From JBCCQH01 sp039024435 (GTDB lineage Bacteria > Bacteroidota > Bacteroidia > J057 > JADKCL01): DNA of 34,790 nucleotides. The stretch is from positions 1 to 34,790 of the forward strand of contig JBCCQH010000082.1 of assembly GCA_039024435.1 (NCBI GenBank), in the 5' to 3' direction. Both the position numbers and the translations under genes were made by a program. A model generated the notes under the pieces. It was not told where the DNA came from, did not search any database, and saw only the letters and a list, made by a program, of their open reading frames with translations. Below are positions 15,413-25,003 of this stretch, piece after piece (the first letter of the stretch is position 1; every line of letters starts with the position of its first letter).

Positions 15413-17767
15413 ATGAAAAAACTGTACCTCCTCTATTTACTGCTCGCTTTTTCGGCGGCTCTGCCCGCCCAAGATTCTCTCAACATGTCGGTTCGGGGGC
15501 ACCTGGCCTACCAACAGAACCTCAATGACATCTGGGCCTACGTGGACTCGAGCGGTGGCGAATGGGCCCTGGTCGGCGTCTTCAATGGCGTCTCCATTGT
15601 AGACCTGGCCGACCCTTCCAATCCGACCGAGCAATTCTTCCTTCCGGGGGCTGGCTCCACCTGGCGCGACCTCAAGACCTGGAACAATTACGCCTACGTC
15701 AGCAATGAAACTGCCGACGGCTTGCGCATCATTGACCTGAGCGATTTGCCCAATTCAGCGCCGTATAAGGATACGATCATCAACGGCATTACTACGATCC
15801 ACAACCTCTGGGTGGATGAGTTCGGCTATCTGTACTACTCAGGCGATGGGGTCAATGCTGGCCTGACGATCCTCGACCTCAATTCTGACCCCTGGAATCC
15901 CAGCATTGCCGGGGTCTACAATACGACTTACGTACACGACGTCTACGTGCGCAACAACATTGCTTACGCCGCCGAGATTTACGATGGCGAATTGACCGTA
16001 CTGGATGTCTCAAACAAGTCCAACATACTGACGTTGGGTTCCCAAACCTACGTCAATGCCTTTACCCACAATACCTGGCTGGACAGCACCGGCACCATCT
16101 GCTTCACCACCGACGAACTGGATGCGGCCTACATCTACTCCTGGGACGTGAGCGATCCGAACAACATCCAGCAACTCGACCGGATTCGTTCCAGTCTGAG
16201 CGAAGGTGCAGCAGTTCCTCACAATACCCACTACCTGGATGACTTCCTGGTCACTTCCTATTATGCGGACGGGATGCACATCATTGATGCCCACCGTCCC
16301 CAAAATCTGGTGGAGGTCGGCTATTACGATACCTCGCCGTCGGTCGGCGGGGGCACCTTCGGCTGCTGGGGCGCTTATCCTTTCCTGCCCTCGGGACTGG
16401 TCTTGGGCACGGACATGGGCGAAGGGCTGTTTGTATTTGATGTCAACTACAAGCGTGCCGCCTACCTGGAAGGCGTCGCCACCGATGCGGTCACCACCAA
16501 TACGGTCAGTTCGGTGGACATCTCGGTGATGAACACCGCACTGCAAGAACTCACCGCGAATGACGGCAGCTACGCGACGGGTACGCCCGATTCTGGCTCC
16601 TTTACCGTCGAGGCTATCAAATTTGGCTACCTGCCCCAAGACACGGTCCTGACCCTCAGCCCAGGACAAGTTACGGTATGGAACCCCGTGCTGGTTCCCG
16701 CGCCGGCGGTGGGCGTCACCATCCGGGTGGAAGACGCCAATACCGGCAATCCCATCCCCAATGCTGATGTCTTGACCACCAGCCTGGGCGTCAGCAGTTC
16801 GGTCCTGACCAATACGAGCGGCGAGTACGTAGACGCCAACTTCCTGCAGGGCGGCTACGAAATCATCGCCGGCAAATGGGGCTACGTCACCGATGGCACT
16901 ACCGCGAACATCGATTCAGCCAACAACGTGGTCGTCATTCAACTGCAACCCGGCTACTACGACGATTACGTGTTTGACTTTGGGTGGACGGCGACGGGCA
17001 CCGCCAGCGAAGGCGATTGGGAACGCGGCGAGCCGGTCGGCACGTATGTCTTTGGCATTGAAATTCAGCGCGAACTCGATGCCCAGGACGACTGGGGCGA
17101 TGCCTGCTACGTGACCGGAAATGCGGTCGGTGTCGGGACCTTTGACGACGATGTGGACCAGGGTGAAGTGAGCCTGGAATCGCCAGTGATGGACCTGAGT
17201 GCCTACAACAATCCCTGGATCATCTTTGACTGGTCCTTCCTTGCGGCCACCGCCCAGGGCAATCCGGGCTTCCGCGACAGCCTCAAGATCACCCTCGACA
17301 ACGGAAACACGCGCCAATTGGTCTGGGTGGAACGCGACATCCTCAACAATTTCTGGACGCGCGATACGATTCGCCTGACCGATTTCATGCTGCACACGAG
17401 CACGGTGACCTTCACGATCAGTGCGGCGGACAATCAATTTGACAACATCGTCGAGGCGGCGTTGGATGTCTTCCGAATCGAGGACCAAAGCACCGTCGCC
17501 AATACGCCCCCCCTCCCGGAGACGGACCATCTGCAGGTGTTCCCCAATCCCTCCGAAGGCGCATTTTCCTTGCGCTACGACTTGGGAACAGCCACTTCCG
17601 GAGAAGTGCGGATCTACGACCTAGAGGGCCGGGTGATCTGGCAGGCGCCACTGGACGATCTGCAAGGCACCCTGACGATGAACCGGGATCTTCCCCAAGG
17701 CATGTACATCGCGGAGTTGATCAGCGATGGGGTGCGCCTGGAGACGGTCAAGGTTGTCCGGCAGTGA
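15413..17767 (+). CDS. Choice-of-anchor B (LVIVD propeller) protein with T9SS sorting domain, paralog 1
   Basis: A 784-residue exported protein. A signal peptide (1-19, ending LPAQ) is followed by an LVIVD-type beta-propeller (about 25-365) with repeated signatures such as SIVDLADPSNP, RIIDLSDLP, HDVYVRNNIAY, FTHNTWL and PHNTHYL. Next come two carboxypeptidase-regulatory-like Ig-fold modules (about 350-430 and 430-515), then a jelly-roll-like domain (FDFGW ... GDWERGEPVGT ... SPVMDLS, about 517-690), and a T9SS type A sorting tail from LQVFPNPSEG (about 706) to KVVRQ. It is probably a cell-surface or released protein; family members are called choice-of-anchor B and have no defined activity. 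It is the first of three tandem paralogs. The conserved His pairs HNTW and HNTH might bind metal, which is inference. Confidence 0.9.
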   Translation: MKKLYLLYLLLAFSAALPAQDSLNMSVRGHLAYQQNLNDIWAYVDSSGGEWALVGVFNGVSIVDLADPSNPTEQFFLPGAGSTWRDLKTWNNYAYVSNETADGLRIIDLSDLPNSAPYKDTIINGITTIHNLWVDEFGYLYYSGDGVNAGLTILDLNSDPWNPSIAGVYNTTYVHDVYVRNNIAYAAEIYDGELTVLDVSNKSNILTLGSQTYVNAFTHNTWLDSTGTICFTTDELDAAYIYSWDVSDPNNIQQLDRIRSSLSEGAAVPHNTHYLDDFLVTSYYADGMHIIDAHRPQNLVEVGYYDTSPSVGGGTFGCWGAYPFLPSGLVLGTDMGEGLFVFDVNYKRAAYLEGVATDAVTTNTVSSVDISVMNTALQELTANDGSYATGTPDSGSFTVEAIKFGYLPQDTVLTLSPGQVTVWNPVLVPAPAVGVTIRVEDANTGNPIPNADVLTTSLGVSSSVLTNTSGEYVDANFLQGGYEIIAGKWGYVTDGTTANIDSANNVVVIQLQPGYYDDYVFDFGWTATGTASEGDWERGEPVGTYVFGIEIQRELDAQDDWGDACYVTGNAVGVGTFDDDVDQGEVSLESPVMDLSAYNNPWIIFDWSFLAATAQGNPGFRDSLKITLDNGNTRQLVWVERDILNNFWTRDTIRLTDFMLHTSTVTFTISAADNQFDNIVEAALDVFRIEDQSTVANTPPLPETDHLQVFPNPSEGAFSLRYDLGTATSGEVRIYDLEGRVIWQAPLDDLQGTLTMNRDLPQGMYIAELISDGVRLETVKVVRQ

Positions 17768-18320
17768 TTGCTTCTTACCATCGGAGCTTGCCCCCCGGCA
17801 AAAGAATAATCGTACATTCAGCCCCATGGCCCGTCGCAATTGCGACGGGCCATGGGGCCGCCTTACCTTGTCATATCGACGACCGAACCAGCCTCCTCCG
17901 GTCATGACGACCGAGACCGAGAAGTCTGCGATGAACCATCCGCAGTCTCAACCGAGAGGTCTGCCCCGGGCAGTTGATTAAAACCGGGAAAACCACTCTG
18001 CGCAGGATCTCTTCCGCCATCCACCTAAGGATCAAGAACAAAGGTGATCGTGCAGGGCGCGCATCAGAATGAACCGGGGCATGGACCAAGAGAAAGCTGA
18101 TTGAGCCGGGTTAAACAAAACCCCGCTTCGCTTACAAGCCGCACGGGCCCAAAAACCTTGAATCGTGCGCAAAGATCATGGATTCAACCTGCCTCCTGCT
18201 GCTCCGGTGAAATACTCAGATGCAGTGGTATTGGCCCAAGAGGAAATGCCTCACTACTTTTCCCCTTTGTGACTGCAAGCATTGATCGACAACCATTGCG
18301 TTACCATCTCACCAAACAAT
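17768..18320. other. 553 bp spacer between propeller paralogs 1 and 2
   Basis: No gene is supported here. The main content is a 38 bp perfect palindrome at 17821-17858 (listed separately), 54 bp after the first paralog. The remainder presumably carries the promoter of the second paralog; I found no full consensus match. Confidence 0.5.
17821..17858. repeat. 38 bp perfect palindrome
   Basis: Nineteen bases on each side of the centre (between 17839 and 17840) are perfectly complementary: GCCCCATGGCCCGTCGCAA and its reverse complement. There is no spacer. It could form a cruciform, or an RNA hairpin serving as the end of the first propeller transcript. No T-run follows on either strand, so it is not a standard intrinsic terminator. 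It may also be a protein-binding site. Confidence 0.7.
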
Positions 18321-20684
18321 ATGAAAAAAGCTACCCTCTTCCTCGCTTTCCTCCTGACCGCCATCGCTCCGGCTTGGGGGCAATTTGACTCATTGAACGT
18401 CACTCGGGTCGGGAGCCTCAGCTATCCCACCGGCCTGAATGATGTTTGGGGCTACGTCGATTCCACCGGCACCGAATGGGGACTGGTGGGCAGCATCGCC
18501 GGCGTATCCATCGTCAACCTCGCCAATCCGGCAAATCCTGTCGAAGCCTTCTTCCTCCCCGGTGACACCATTCTGTGGCGCGACATCAAAACCTGGGGCA
18601 ACTACGCCTACGTGAGCAATGAGTGCTGTTTCGGGCTGCGCATCATCGACCTGAGCGATCTGCCCAACAATGTCACCTACAAAGACACGGTCATCGATGG
18701 CGTCACGACAATCCACAACCTCTGGATCGATGAATTCGGCTATCTCTACTCCACCGGGGACAATGTCAACCAGGGCATGACCATCTTTGATCTAAACCAG
18801 GATCCCTGGAATCCGAACGTGATCGGCATCTACCCCAACACCTATTGCCACGACGTGTACGTGCGGGACAATTTGGCCTACACCGCCGAAATGAATGCCG
18901 GCCAACTGGGCGTGGTCGATGTCACCGACAAAGCCAATCTGCAAGTGCTCGGTGTCAAGCCCTACCAGGGGGCATTTACCCACAATACCTGGCTGGACAG
19001 TTCCGGTACCGTCTGCTTTAGTACGGACGAACTGCCGGAAGCCTACGTGATTTCCTGGGACGTAAGCGATCCCAACAACATCGAAGAACTGGACCGAATC
19101 CGCAGCAGTCAGTCGCCCAACTCCACGCCCCACAACGCCCATTACCACAACGGCTTCTTGTTTACGTCTTTCTACCAAGACGGCCTGATGGTCATCGATG
19201 CCCACCGCCCGCAAAATATGGTGGAAGTCGGCTATTACGACACCCACCTGGGCAACAACTCCCCATTTGAGGGGATGTGGGGCGCTTATCCCTTTTTGCC
19301 CTCGGGCTTGATCCTGACCACCGATATGGAGGGCGACTTCAACGTCTTGCAATTCAATGGCCAGCGCGCTTCCTACATCGAAGGCACCGCCACCAACACC
19401 AATACCCAAGCCCCCGTCACCAACGTCAACGTCGAAATCCTCGGCACCTCGTCCTCGGACCTCTCCCGCAACTCCGGCGATTACGACATCGGGCTCCTGA
19501 GCAGCGCCACGGTTACGGTCCGCGCTTCCAAGTTTGGCTACGTCACAGTGGACACGGTCGTCACGCTGGTTCCCGGCGGCGTCATTCCGTGGGATCCCCA
19601 GATGGTACCGCTCACTCCAATTGGGATGAACCTGGAAGTGCGCGACGCGGTGACTGGAGCCCCCCTCCCCAATACCGGTATCCAGGCGGTCGTCTCGGCG
19701 GCGACCTTCAATTACACCACCAATTCCAGCGGGCAGGTCAGCGATCCGGGATTCATCCAGGAGACTTACCGCTTCCTGGCGTACCGTTGGGGACACGTCT
19801 TTCTCGACACCACTATCTTGGTCACCGTACTCACGAACAACATCGTGCTGGAAATGGAGCCGGGCTACTACGATAACTTTGCGTTTGACTTGGGCTGGAC
19901 GCCGAGCAACGGCACCGGAACGGCGGGCTACTGGGAGCGGGCGGATCCGATTGGGTCCCAGATCAGCTTTCCCACCTTTCTGGGGGTCAATCCGGAAGAC
20001 GATGCGGCGGGCGACTACGGGGACCAGTGCTTCGTCACGGGCAACAATGAATCCCTGGTCAACAATGACGATGTTGATGGCGGCGGTGTGGTCCTCGCTT
20101 CGCCGATGATGGATCTGAGCGGGTACAACAACCCCATGATTGTCTTTGACTGGTGGATGGTGGGGACGACTTTTACTGGGGGAAATAGCTTCCGGGACAG
20201 CCTCGTGGTGGAAATCGACAACGGCAACGTGCGCCAGCGGGTGTGGGCGGTGCGCGACCGCAAAAACGATTTTTGGACCACGGACACGATCTTCATGACG
20301 AATTATTTGTGGCACACCAGTACCACGCAAGTGTTTTTCATCGCCTCCGACAACATGTTTGACAACCTGGTGGAAGCAGGCATCGACGTGTTCCGAGTAG
20401 TGGACCAAAGTACAGTGGCCGCCGAGCGCCCCCGAAACCTCCAACTCAGCGCCGCGCCAAATCCCAGTTCCGGCGATTGGACGCTGGAATACGCCCTGGG
20501 AGCGACCCCCGACGGCACCCTTTCGCTCATCGATATCCAGGGCAAAGTCCGGCAAACGATATCCCTGACCGAATCCGAAGGCAAAATCCGGCTGGCGGGT
20601 CAGGGACTGGCTCCCGGAATCTATCTGGGCGTGCTCGAAAGCCCCGGGCAAGGCCGACAAGTGGTCAAGTTGATCCGCTACTGA
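18321..20684 (+). CDS. Choice-of-anchor B (LVIVD propeller) protein with T9SS sorting domain, paralog 2
   Basis: A 787-residue exported paralog of the preceding gene with the same domain order: signal peptide (MKKATLFLAFLL ... AWGQ), LVIVD propeller, two Ig-like regulatory modules, jelly-roll-like domain (FDLGW ... GYWERADPIG ... SPMMDLS) and T9SS tail (LSAAPNPSSG to VVKLIRY). The propeller half is very close to paralog 1 (for example LRIIDLSDLPN, TTIHNLW, PWNPN, WDVSDPNNI), while the loops differ: it has NECCFG where paralog 1 has NETADG, adding a vicinal cysteine pair. The ATG at 18321 is chosen because it begins a proper signal peptide; the in-frame codons upstream do not. A hairpin terminator follows 26 bp after the stop. 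Confidence 0.9.
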   Translation: MKKATLFLAFLLTAIAPAWGQFDSLNVTRVGSLSYPTGLNDVWGYVDSTGTEWGLVGSIAGVSIVNLANPANPVEAFFLPGDTILWRDIKTWGNYAYVSNECCFGLRIIDLSDLPNNVTYKDTVIDGVTTIHNLWIDEFGYLYSTGDNVNQGMTIFDLNQDPWNPNVIGIYPNTYCHDVYVRDNLAYTAEMNAGQLGVVDVTDKANLQVLGVKPYQGAFTHNTWLDSSGTVCFSTDELPEAYVISWDVSDPNNIEELDRIRSSQSPNSTPHNAHYHNGFLFTSFYQDGLMVIDAHRPQNMVEVGYYDTHLGNNSPFEGMWGAYPFLPSGLILTTDMEGDFNVLQFNGQRASYIEGTATNTNTQAPVTNVNVEILGTSSSDLSRNSGDYDIGLLSSATVTVRASKFGYVTVDTVVTLVPGGVIPWDPQMVPLTPIGMNLEVRDAVTGAPLPNTGIQAVVSAATFNYTTNSSGQVSDPGFIQETYRFLAYRWGHVFLDTTILVTVLTNNIVLEMEPGYYDNFAFDLGWTPSNGTGTAGYWERADPIGSQISFPTFLGVNPEDDAAGDYGDQCFVTGNNESLVNNDDVDGGGVVLASPMMDLSGYNNPMIVFDWWMVGTTFTGGNSFRDSLVVEIDNGNVRQRVWAVRDRKNDFWTTDTIFMTNYLWHTSTTQVFFIASDNMFDNLVEAGIDVFRVVDQSTVAAERPRNLQLSAAPNPSSGDWTLEYALGATPDGTLSLIDIQGKVRQTISLTESEGKIRLAGQGLAPGIYLGVLESPGQGRQVVKLIRY

Positions 20685-21095
20685 GTGAGTTGAATGGGGC
20701 CGGCCGAATGATGGGTGAGTACGGATTGGCGGCTCACCCATCCTTTCTTGCGTCGGCTGCGCGGCACCATTGCGGGCAAACATATTGTCCTAAAAAGGCG
20801 TTTTTCTCGGTGATGATTGAGGGAATGCCGGCAGTCAGGTGTTTCAGCAACAGTGAACCTGTCAATTGAGCAATGGAATGCCGCTCACGAAGCGATTGCA
20901 CTTTGACTGCCTTCTTTTATCCTGATCTTCAAGCCCTCCGTGAAAGAAATTGGGAGAAAAAAGGCCGAAAACTGCTTTCTGAGTGCTTTTTCATCTGTCT
21001 TTCCAAATACAATTTGGCCCTTAGGCTTTTGGAGCCGGGGTCGATTCTTTAACTTACGGAGTGAATAGTTATCGTGCCAATATTTGATTTGTAAT
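20685..21095. other. 411 bp spacer between propeller paralogs 2 and 3
   Basis: Holds the terminator of paralog 2 and, near 21003-21017, a small inverted repeat CCAAAT-ACA-ATTTGG that could be an operator upstream of paralog 3. No gene is supported. Confidence 0.45.
20710..20749 (+). terminator. Terminator hairpin after propeller paralog 2
   Basis: A perfect 10 bp stem, GATGGGTGAG (20710-20719) and CTCACCCATC (20733-20742), with a 13-nt loop, is followed by CTTTCTT. The U-tract is weak, so termination strength is uncertain. Confidence 0.5.
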
Positions 21096-23459
21096 ATGAG
21101 AAGTAGTTACCTTTTCCTCGTATTGTTGCTTTGCGGCAATTTTGCCTTTGGACAACAATCCCTCAACCTCACCCTCGCCGGCCAGGTTAATAGCCAGCCC
21201 AATCTCAACGATTGTTGGGGCTGGGTCGGTCCCAATAACACCGAGTATGCCATCGCCGGAAACATTGCCGGGGGAGAGATCATTGTGGACATCACCAATC
21301 CCAACAGCCCCCAACTCGTGCAAACACTGCCCGGTCCTCCGTCGACCTGGCGCGACATGAAAACCTGGGGCAATTACGCTTACATCACCAACGAAGCCAG
21401 TGGTGGTCTGCGCATCATCGACCTATCCGGCCTGCCCAATAATGTGGTCTACAAAGACACCATCATCCAGGGAATGAACACCTCCCACAACATCTACATC
21501 GATAACGGCTTTGCCTATATCGTTGGGATGGACGTCTTCAATGGCGGGATGATGATGCTGGACCTCTCGGACCCCTGGTTCCCGAACTACGTAGGCAACT
21601 ACGACAACCGCTACGTCCACGATGTTTACGTCCGCAACAACATCGCCTACGCCGGCGAGTTGAGCGCGGGGCTGACCATCATTGACGTCAACAACAAAAG
21701 CAATCCTCAGGTCATTGCCAACCGCCAGTACCAGGGCAATTTTACCCACAATACGTGGTTAAACGATGCGGGCACCGTCTGCTTTACCACCGATGAGGTC
21801 ACGGCGGGTAAAATCACCGCCTTCGAAATCAGCAACCTGAGCAACATCGAGCTGCTCGACGAAATTCAGTCCAGCTTGTCCACCGATGGCCAGGTGATCC
21901 CGCACAATACCCACGTGCTCAACGACTACCTCGTGACTTCTTACTACCGAGACGGACTCAATATCATCGATGCGGCGCGCCCGCACAATTTGATCGAGGT
22001 AGGTTACTACGATACCTCCCCGCTGTCTGGTACTGGATTTGACGGCAACTGGGGTGCATATCCCTTCTTTCCTTCAGGCACCATCATCGCCTCCGACATG
22101 GACGATGGCTTGTTTGTCTTCCAGCCCGGTTACATACGGGGTTGCTACCTGGAAGGGGAAGTCACCGACGCCTCTACCACCCAGCCCATCGCCAATGCCG
22201 ACATTGAAATTCAGGGCGCCAACGTCACCGACCTGAGCAGTTCCACCGGCGATTACGCGACCGGAACCGCTCAAGCGGGTACCTACAACGTCAAATACTC
22301 GAAATTTGGCTACCGCGACTCCACGATTTCGACGGTTCTGGCCAATGGCCAGCTCGTCATTCAGGACGTACCTCTGGAGCCGCTGGATCGCGTAAGCTTC
22401 ACGGTCAATGTCATCGAAGAGGGTTCCGGCAATCCCATCGGTGCGGCCGCCGTCGAGTTCCGCGAAATCAATGGCAACGCCAATTTGCCCTACACCACCA
22501 ACAGTGGAGGGATCGTGACCGATCCCAACTTCATTTCTGCCACTTACACGGTCATCGCCGGCAAGTGGGGCTACCGCACGAAAGAGGTGCAGTTTACGGT
22601 CAACAGCACCAACAACTCCCTCACCATCGAACTGCCCGTGGGCTACTACGATGATTTTGCCCTTGACTTCAACTGGAGTGTCGGGGGGCCGGCCAGTGCG
22701 GGCATCTGGGAGCGCGGCGATCCCGTGGGTACGAGTAACCAGGGTACGCAGTACAATCCCGAAGACGATCTGAACTTCGACATCGGCGTGGAAGCCTACG
22801 TCACCGGCAACGGCGGCGGTAGTTTCGGCTCGGATGACGTCGACAATGGCGAAACCCGCCTCATCTCCCCGGTCATGGACCTGAGCAACTACGTGGAGCC
22901 GGTCGTGAAATACTACCGCTGGTTTGCCAATGGTGGCGGATTTGGCGGGAATCCGGACGATACCCTCCGCATCGAAATCTTCAACGGCAGCAACACGGTT
23001 GTGCTGAACCGGGTCTTTGGGACCAACCAAAATGCCTGGCAACAAGACACCTTCGTTGTATCCAATTTCCTCACTCCGACCAGCAACATACGGATGCGCT
23101 TCATCTGCGGGGATTACAATTCTGGTCACGTGACCGAGGGGGCCGTAGATCTGTTTGAAGTCATCGACCTGCTGCCAAATTCGGTGAAGGATCTGCCGCT
23201 GGCAGAGAATGCCGAGCTGATCGTCTCTCCGAACCCCTTGGCAGGCCGAGCGACCGTCAACTTTGATATCGGGACGGAAGTCCGGGTGGAAAATGTCCGC
23301 TTCGAAGTGCGGAACGTAATGGGTCAGCAGTTGTTCGAGCGCCAATTGGATGTAAACCGCGGCACCTTCCTCATGGATTTGGACCTCGCCGAAGGCATCT
23401 ACATCGGCAGCCTCCTCGCCAATGATCGCGTCATTAAAACTTTCCGAATCGTGAAGTAA
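21096..23459 (+). CDS. Choice-of-anchor B (LVIVD propeller) protein with T9SS sorting domain, paralog 3
   Basis: A 787-residue exported protein, the most diverged of the three tandem paralogs but identical in architecture: signal peptide (MRSSYLFLVLLL ... AFGQ), propeller with RIIDLSGLPN, HDVYVRNNIAY, FTHNTWL, HNTHVL and WGAYPFFPSG, two regulatory Ig-like modules (YLEGEVTD and FTVNVIEEGSGNPIG), jelly-roll-like domain (LDFNW ... GIWERGDPVGT ... SPVMDLS) and T9SS tail (LIVSPNPLAG to TFRIVK). The ATG at 21096 is preferred to an in-frame TTG at 21084. A very strong hairpin terminator follows, closing the array. Likely role: surface adhesion or carbohydrate contact, by analogy only. Confidence 0.9.
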   Translation: MRSSYLFLVLLLCGNFAFGQQSLNLTLAGQVNSQPNLNDCWGWVGPNNTEYAIAGNIAGGEIIVDITNPNSPQLVQTLPGPPSTWRDMKTWGNYAYITNEASGGLRIIDLSGLPNNVVYKDTIIQGMNTSHNIYIDNGFAYIVGMDVFNGGMMMLDLSDPWFPNYVGNYDNRYVHDVYVRNNIAYAGELSAGLTIIDVNNKSNPQVIANRQYQGNFTHNTWLNDAGTVCFTTDEVTAGKITAFEISNLSNIELLDEIQSSLSTDGQVIPHNTHVLNDYLVTSYYRDGLNIIDAARPHNLIEVGYYDTSPLSGTGFDGNWGAYPFFPSGTIIASDMDDGLFVFQPGYIRGCYLEGEVTDASTTQPIANADIEIQGANVTDLSSSTGDYATGTAQAGTYNVKYSKFGYRDSTISTVLANGQLVIQDVPLEPLDRVSFTVNVIEEGSGNPIGAAAVEFREINGNANLPYTTNSGGIVTDPNFISATYTVIAGKWGYRTKEVQFTVNSTNNSLTIELPVGYYDDFALDFNWSVGGPASAGIWERGDPVGTSNQGTQYNPEDDLNFDIGVEAYVTGNGGGSFGSDDVDNGETRLISPVMDLSNYVEPVVKYYRWFANGGGFGGNPDDTLRIEIFNGSNTVVLNRVFGTNQNAWQQDTFVVSNFLTPTSNIRMRFICGDYNSGHVTEGAVDLFEVIDLLPNSVKDLPLAENAELIVSPNPLAGRATVNFDIGTEVRVENVRFEVRNVMGQQLFERQLDVNRGTFLMDLDLAEGIYIGSLLANDRVIKTFRIVK

Positions 23460-23490
23460 GCGGACCGCCGCCTTCACTTTTCTCATGAAT

Positions 23491-23520
23491 AAAATCGGCC
23501 ATCCTCGGATGGCCGATTTT
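23491..23520 (+). terminator. Rho-independent terminator closing the propeller array
   Basis: A perfect 14 bp stem, AAAATCGGCCATCC (23491-23504) and GGATGGCCGATTTT (23507-23520), with a two-base centre and terminal T-run. The A-run on the left arm makes it potentially bidirectional. Confidence 0.75.
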
Positions 23521-23878
23521 CGTATAACGATTTCGGATTTAAACGGTTACTTCAATTGTACCCTGCGATTTTGCTTGCCCTCTTTCATGAATCAATCGTA
23601 AACACCCACTCAGAAAAATAAATTGACTTCAATCCTCGTTTTAAGATTCTTTAGCACTCCCTGAGTTACGCTCGCGAAGGACGCAAGGTAAGCCATGACT
23701 CCATTCAACCGCTGATAAATCAGATTTCCTCTATAAATGGTGAAGGACATACCACTCCATCGGTTGCGCCTGATCCCGCTATTTTACCCGTCAAGTACCG
23801 GTCCAGCCACTTTGTTGCTCCCCCAACGCATGGCTTGATCACAAACGATATTGCCAAAAAAGCAAACTTACGGCGATG

Positions 23879-23900
23879 GTTGTGCAAAATGTTGCGCAAC
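23879..23900. promoter_or_regulatory. Candidate LacI-family operator (autoregulatory)
   Basis: Two similar 8-mers, TTGTGCAA (23880-23887) and the perfect palindrome TTGCGCAA (23892-23899, within GTTGCGCAAC), lie 12 bp apart, ending 27 bp before the regulator ATG. Palindromes centred on CG are typical LacI-family sites. A third TTGCGCAA occurs inside the gene at 24048-24055. Confidence 0.45.
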
Positions 23901-23926
23901 TATTTCCGGCAGACACACTATTTGCG

Positions 23927-24919
23927 ATGAAACGAACGACGATCAAAGACATAGCCCAGATCTTGCAAGTTGCGCCCTCTACGGTCTCCAGGGCCCTGGT
24001 TGACCATCCGGACATCAGCGATGCCACCAAAAAACGAGTGCAAGAAATTGCGCAAACATTGAAATATGCGCCCAACCTGAAAACCCGCTACCTCGGCCCT
24101 CAGCTTTCCGGCTTGGTGGCCCTCATCCTTCCGGAGGTCAATGCGTTTTTCTCCCCCGCCCTGATGAGAGGCATCAATTGCATCGTTGAGCAAAAGGGGT
24201 ACTCGCTGGTGGTATTGCCGTCGGACAATGAACCCGCCCGGGAAAAGCTGCTGCTCAAATACTGCGCCAACCTGCAAGTTGAGGGCATCTTGCTTTCGGT
24301 GTGTACCGAAACCCAGAACCTGGACCACCTCCAAGTCGCCCGGGATGCCAAGATTCCCATTGCGCTACTCAACCGCATTTGTGAATCGATCATGTACTCA
24401 TCGATCTCAATCGACGGGGAAGCGGCCAGCTACCGGGCAGTAAATTTCCTCATCAAAAAGGGCCGAAAACGGATCGCAGGCATCTTTTCTGATTCCAATT
24501 TGCGCATCAGCCGGGCCCGTGCGGCGGGTTTTCGCCGCGCGCTTGCCGAAGCCGGGCTCGCGCCGTATGGCTTGCTCTCGATTTCGGACATGAATCATTT
24601 TGAGCCAGAATGGGACGATTTTCACCAGAAAACCCGACTTCCGGATGCCTATTTTGCCATGTCCGATGAACTAATGGTACGTACCCACTACCAGATTTCG
24701 CGCATGGGCCGGCAAATGCCCCAGGACTGCGCCCTGATCTCGATCAGCGATGGCGAGGCCCCGTATTACCTCTACCCCAACGTCACCCATATCCACCATT
24801 CGGGGCAACAAGTCGGCGTCCGGGCGGCAAAAATGTTGTTCAATCTGATTTCGGATTTTCAGGACATGGTGCTGGAAGCGAAGTTCTCCACACCGCTGGT
24901 CGAGCTGTCGTCGGTGTAA
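23927..24919 (+). CDS. LacI-family transcriptional regulator
   Basis: A 330-residue regulator. The N-terminal helix-turn-helix (TIKDIAQILQVAPSTVSRAL) is the LacI/GalR hallmark, followed by the hinge (KKRVQEIAQTLKYAPN) and a periplasmic-binding-protein-like effector domain (GLVALILPEVNAFFSP onward) with IHHSGQQVGVRAAKML near the C-terminus. Such proteins usually control sugar uptake or breakdown genes; no such gene is adjacent, so its target may be itself, the flanking genes or a distant locus. The start at 23927 puts MKRTTIKD at the N-terminus as in the family; an in-frame ATG at 23876 would add residues encoded by the operator-like repeats. Confidence 0.93.
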   Translation: MKRTTIKDIAQILQVAPSTVSRALVDHPDISDATKKRVQEIAQTLKYAPNLKTRYLGPQLSGLVALILPEVNAFFSPALMRGINCIVEQKGYSLVVLPSDNEPAREKLLLKYCANLQVEGILLSVCTETQNLDHLQVARDAKIPIALLNRICESIMYSSISIDGEAASYRAVNFLIKKGRKRIAGIFSDSNLRISRARAAGFRRALAEAGLAPYGLLSISDMNHFEPEWDDFHQKTRLPDAYFAMSDELMVRTHYQISRMGRQMPQDCALISISDGEAPYYLYPNVTHIHHSGQQVGVRAAKMLFNLISDFQDMVLEAKFSTPLVELSSV

Positions 24920-25003
24920 AGGGACTGGGAACCACAGTTTACATTCCACTGAGAAGTAGGCCCGGATTCCGGAAAAATCGAAAAATTAAAATAACTTTGA
25001 TCC

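Larger units (their letters stand above)
23460..23926. other. 467 bp spacer before the LacI-type regulator
   Basis: Contains the terminator of paralog 3 and the operator-like repeats just before the regulator start. The middle (about 23530-23870) shows nothing I can support as a gene or RNA. Confidence 0.45.

Noticed and set aside
18792..20783. A 663-codon open frame antisense to propeller paralog 2
   Set aside because: It mirrors the GC-rich third positions of the real gene, has no domain, and is rich in His, Val and Gly as such shadow frames are. Similar long antisense frames at 22074-23486 and 13187-14389 were rejected for the same reason.
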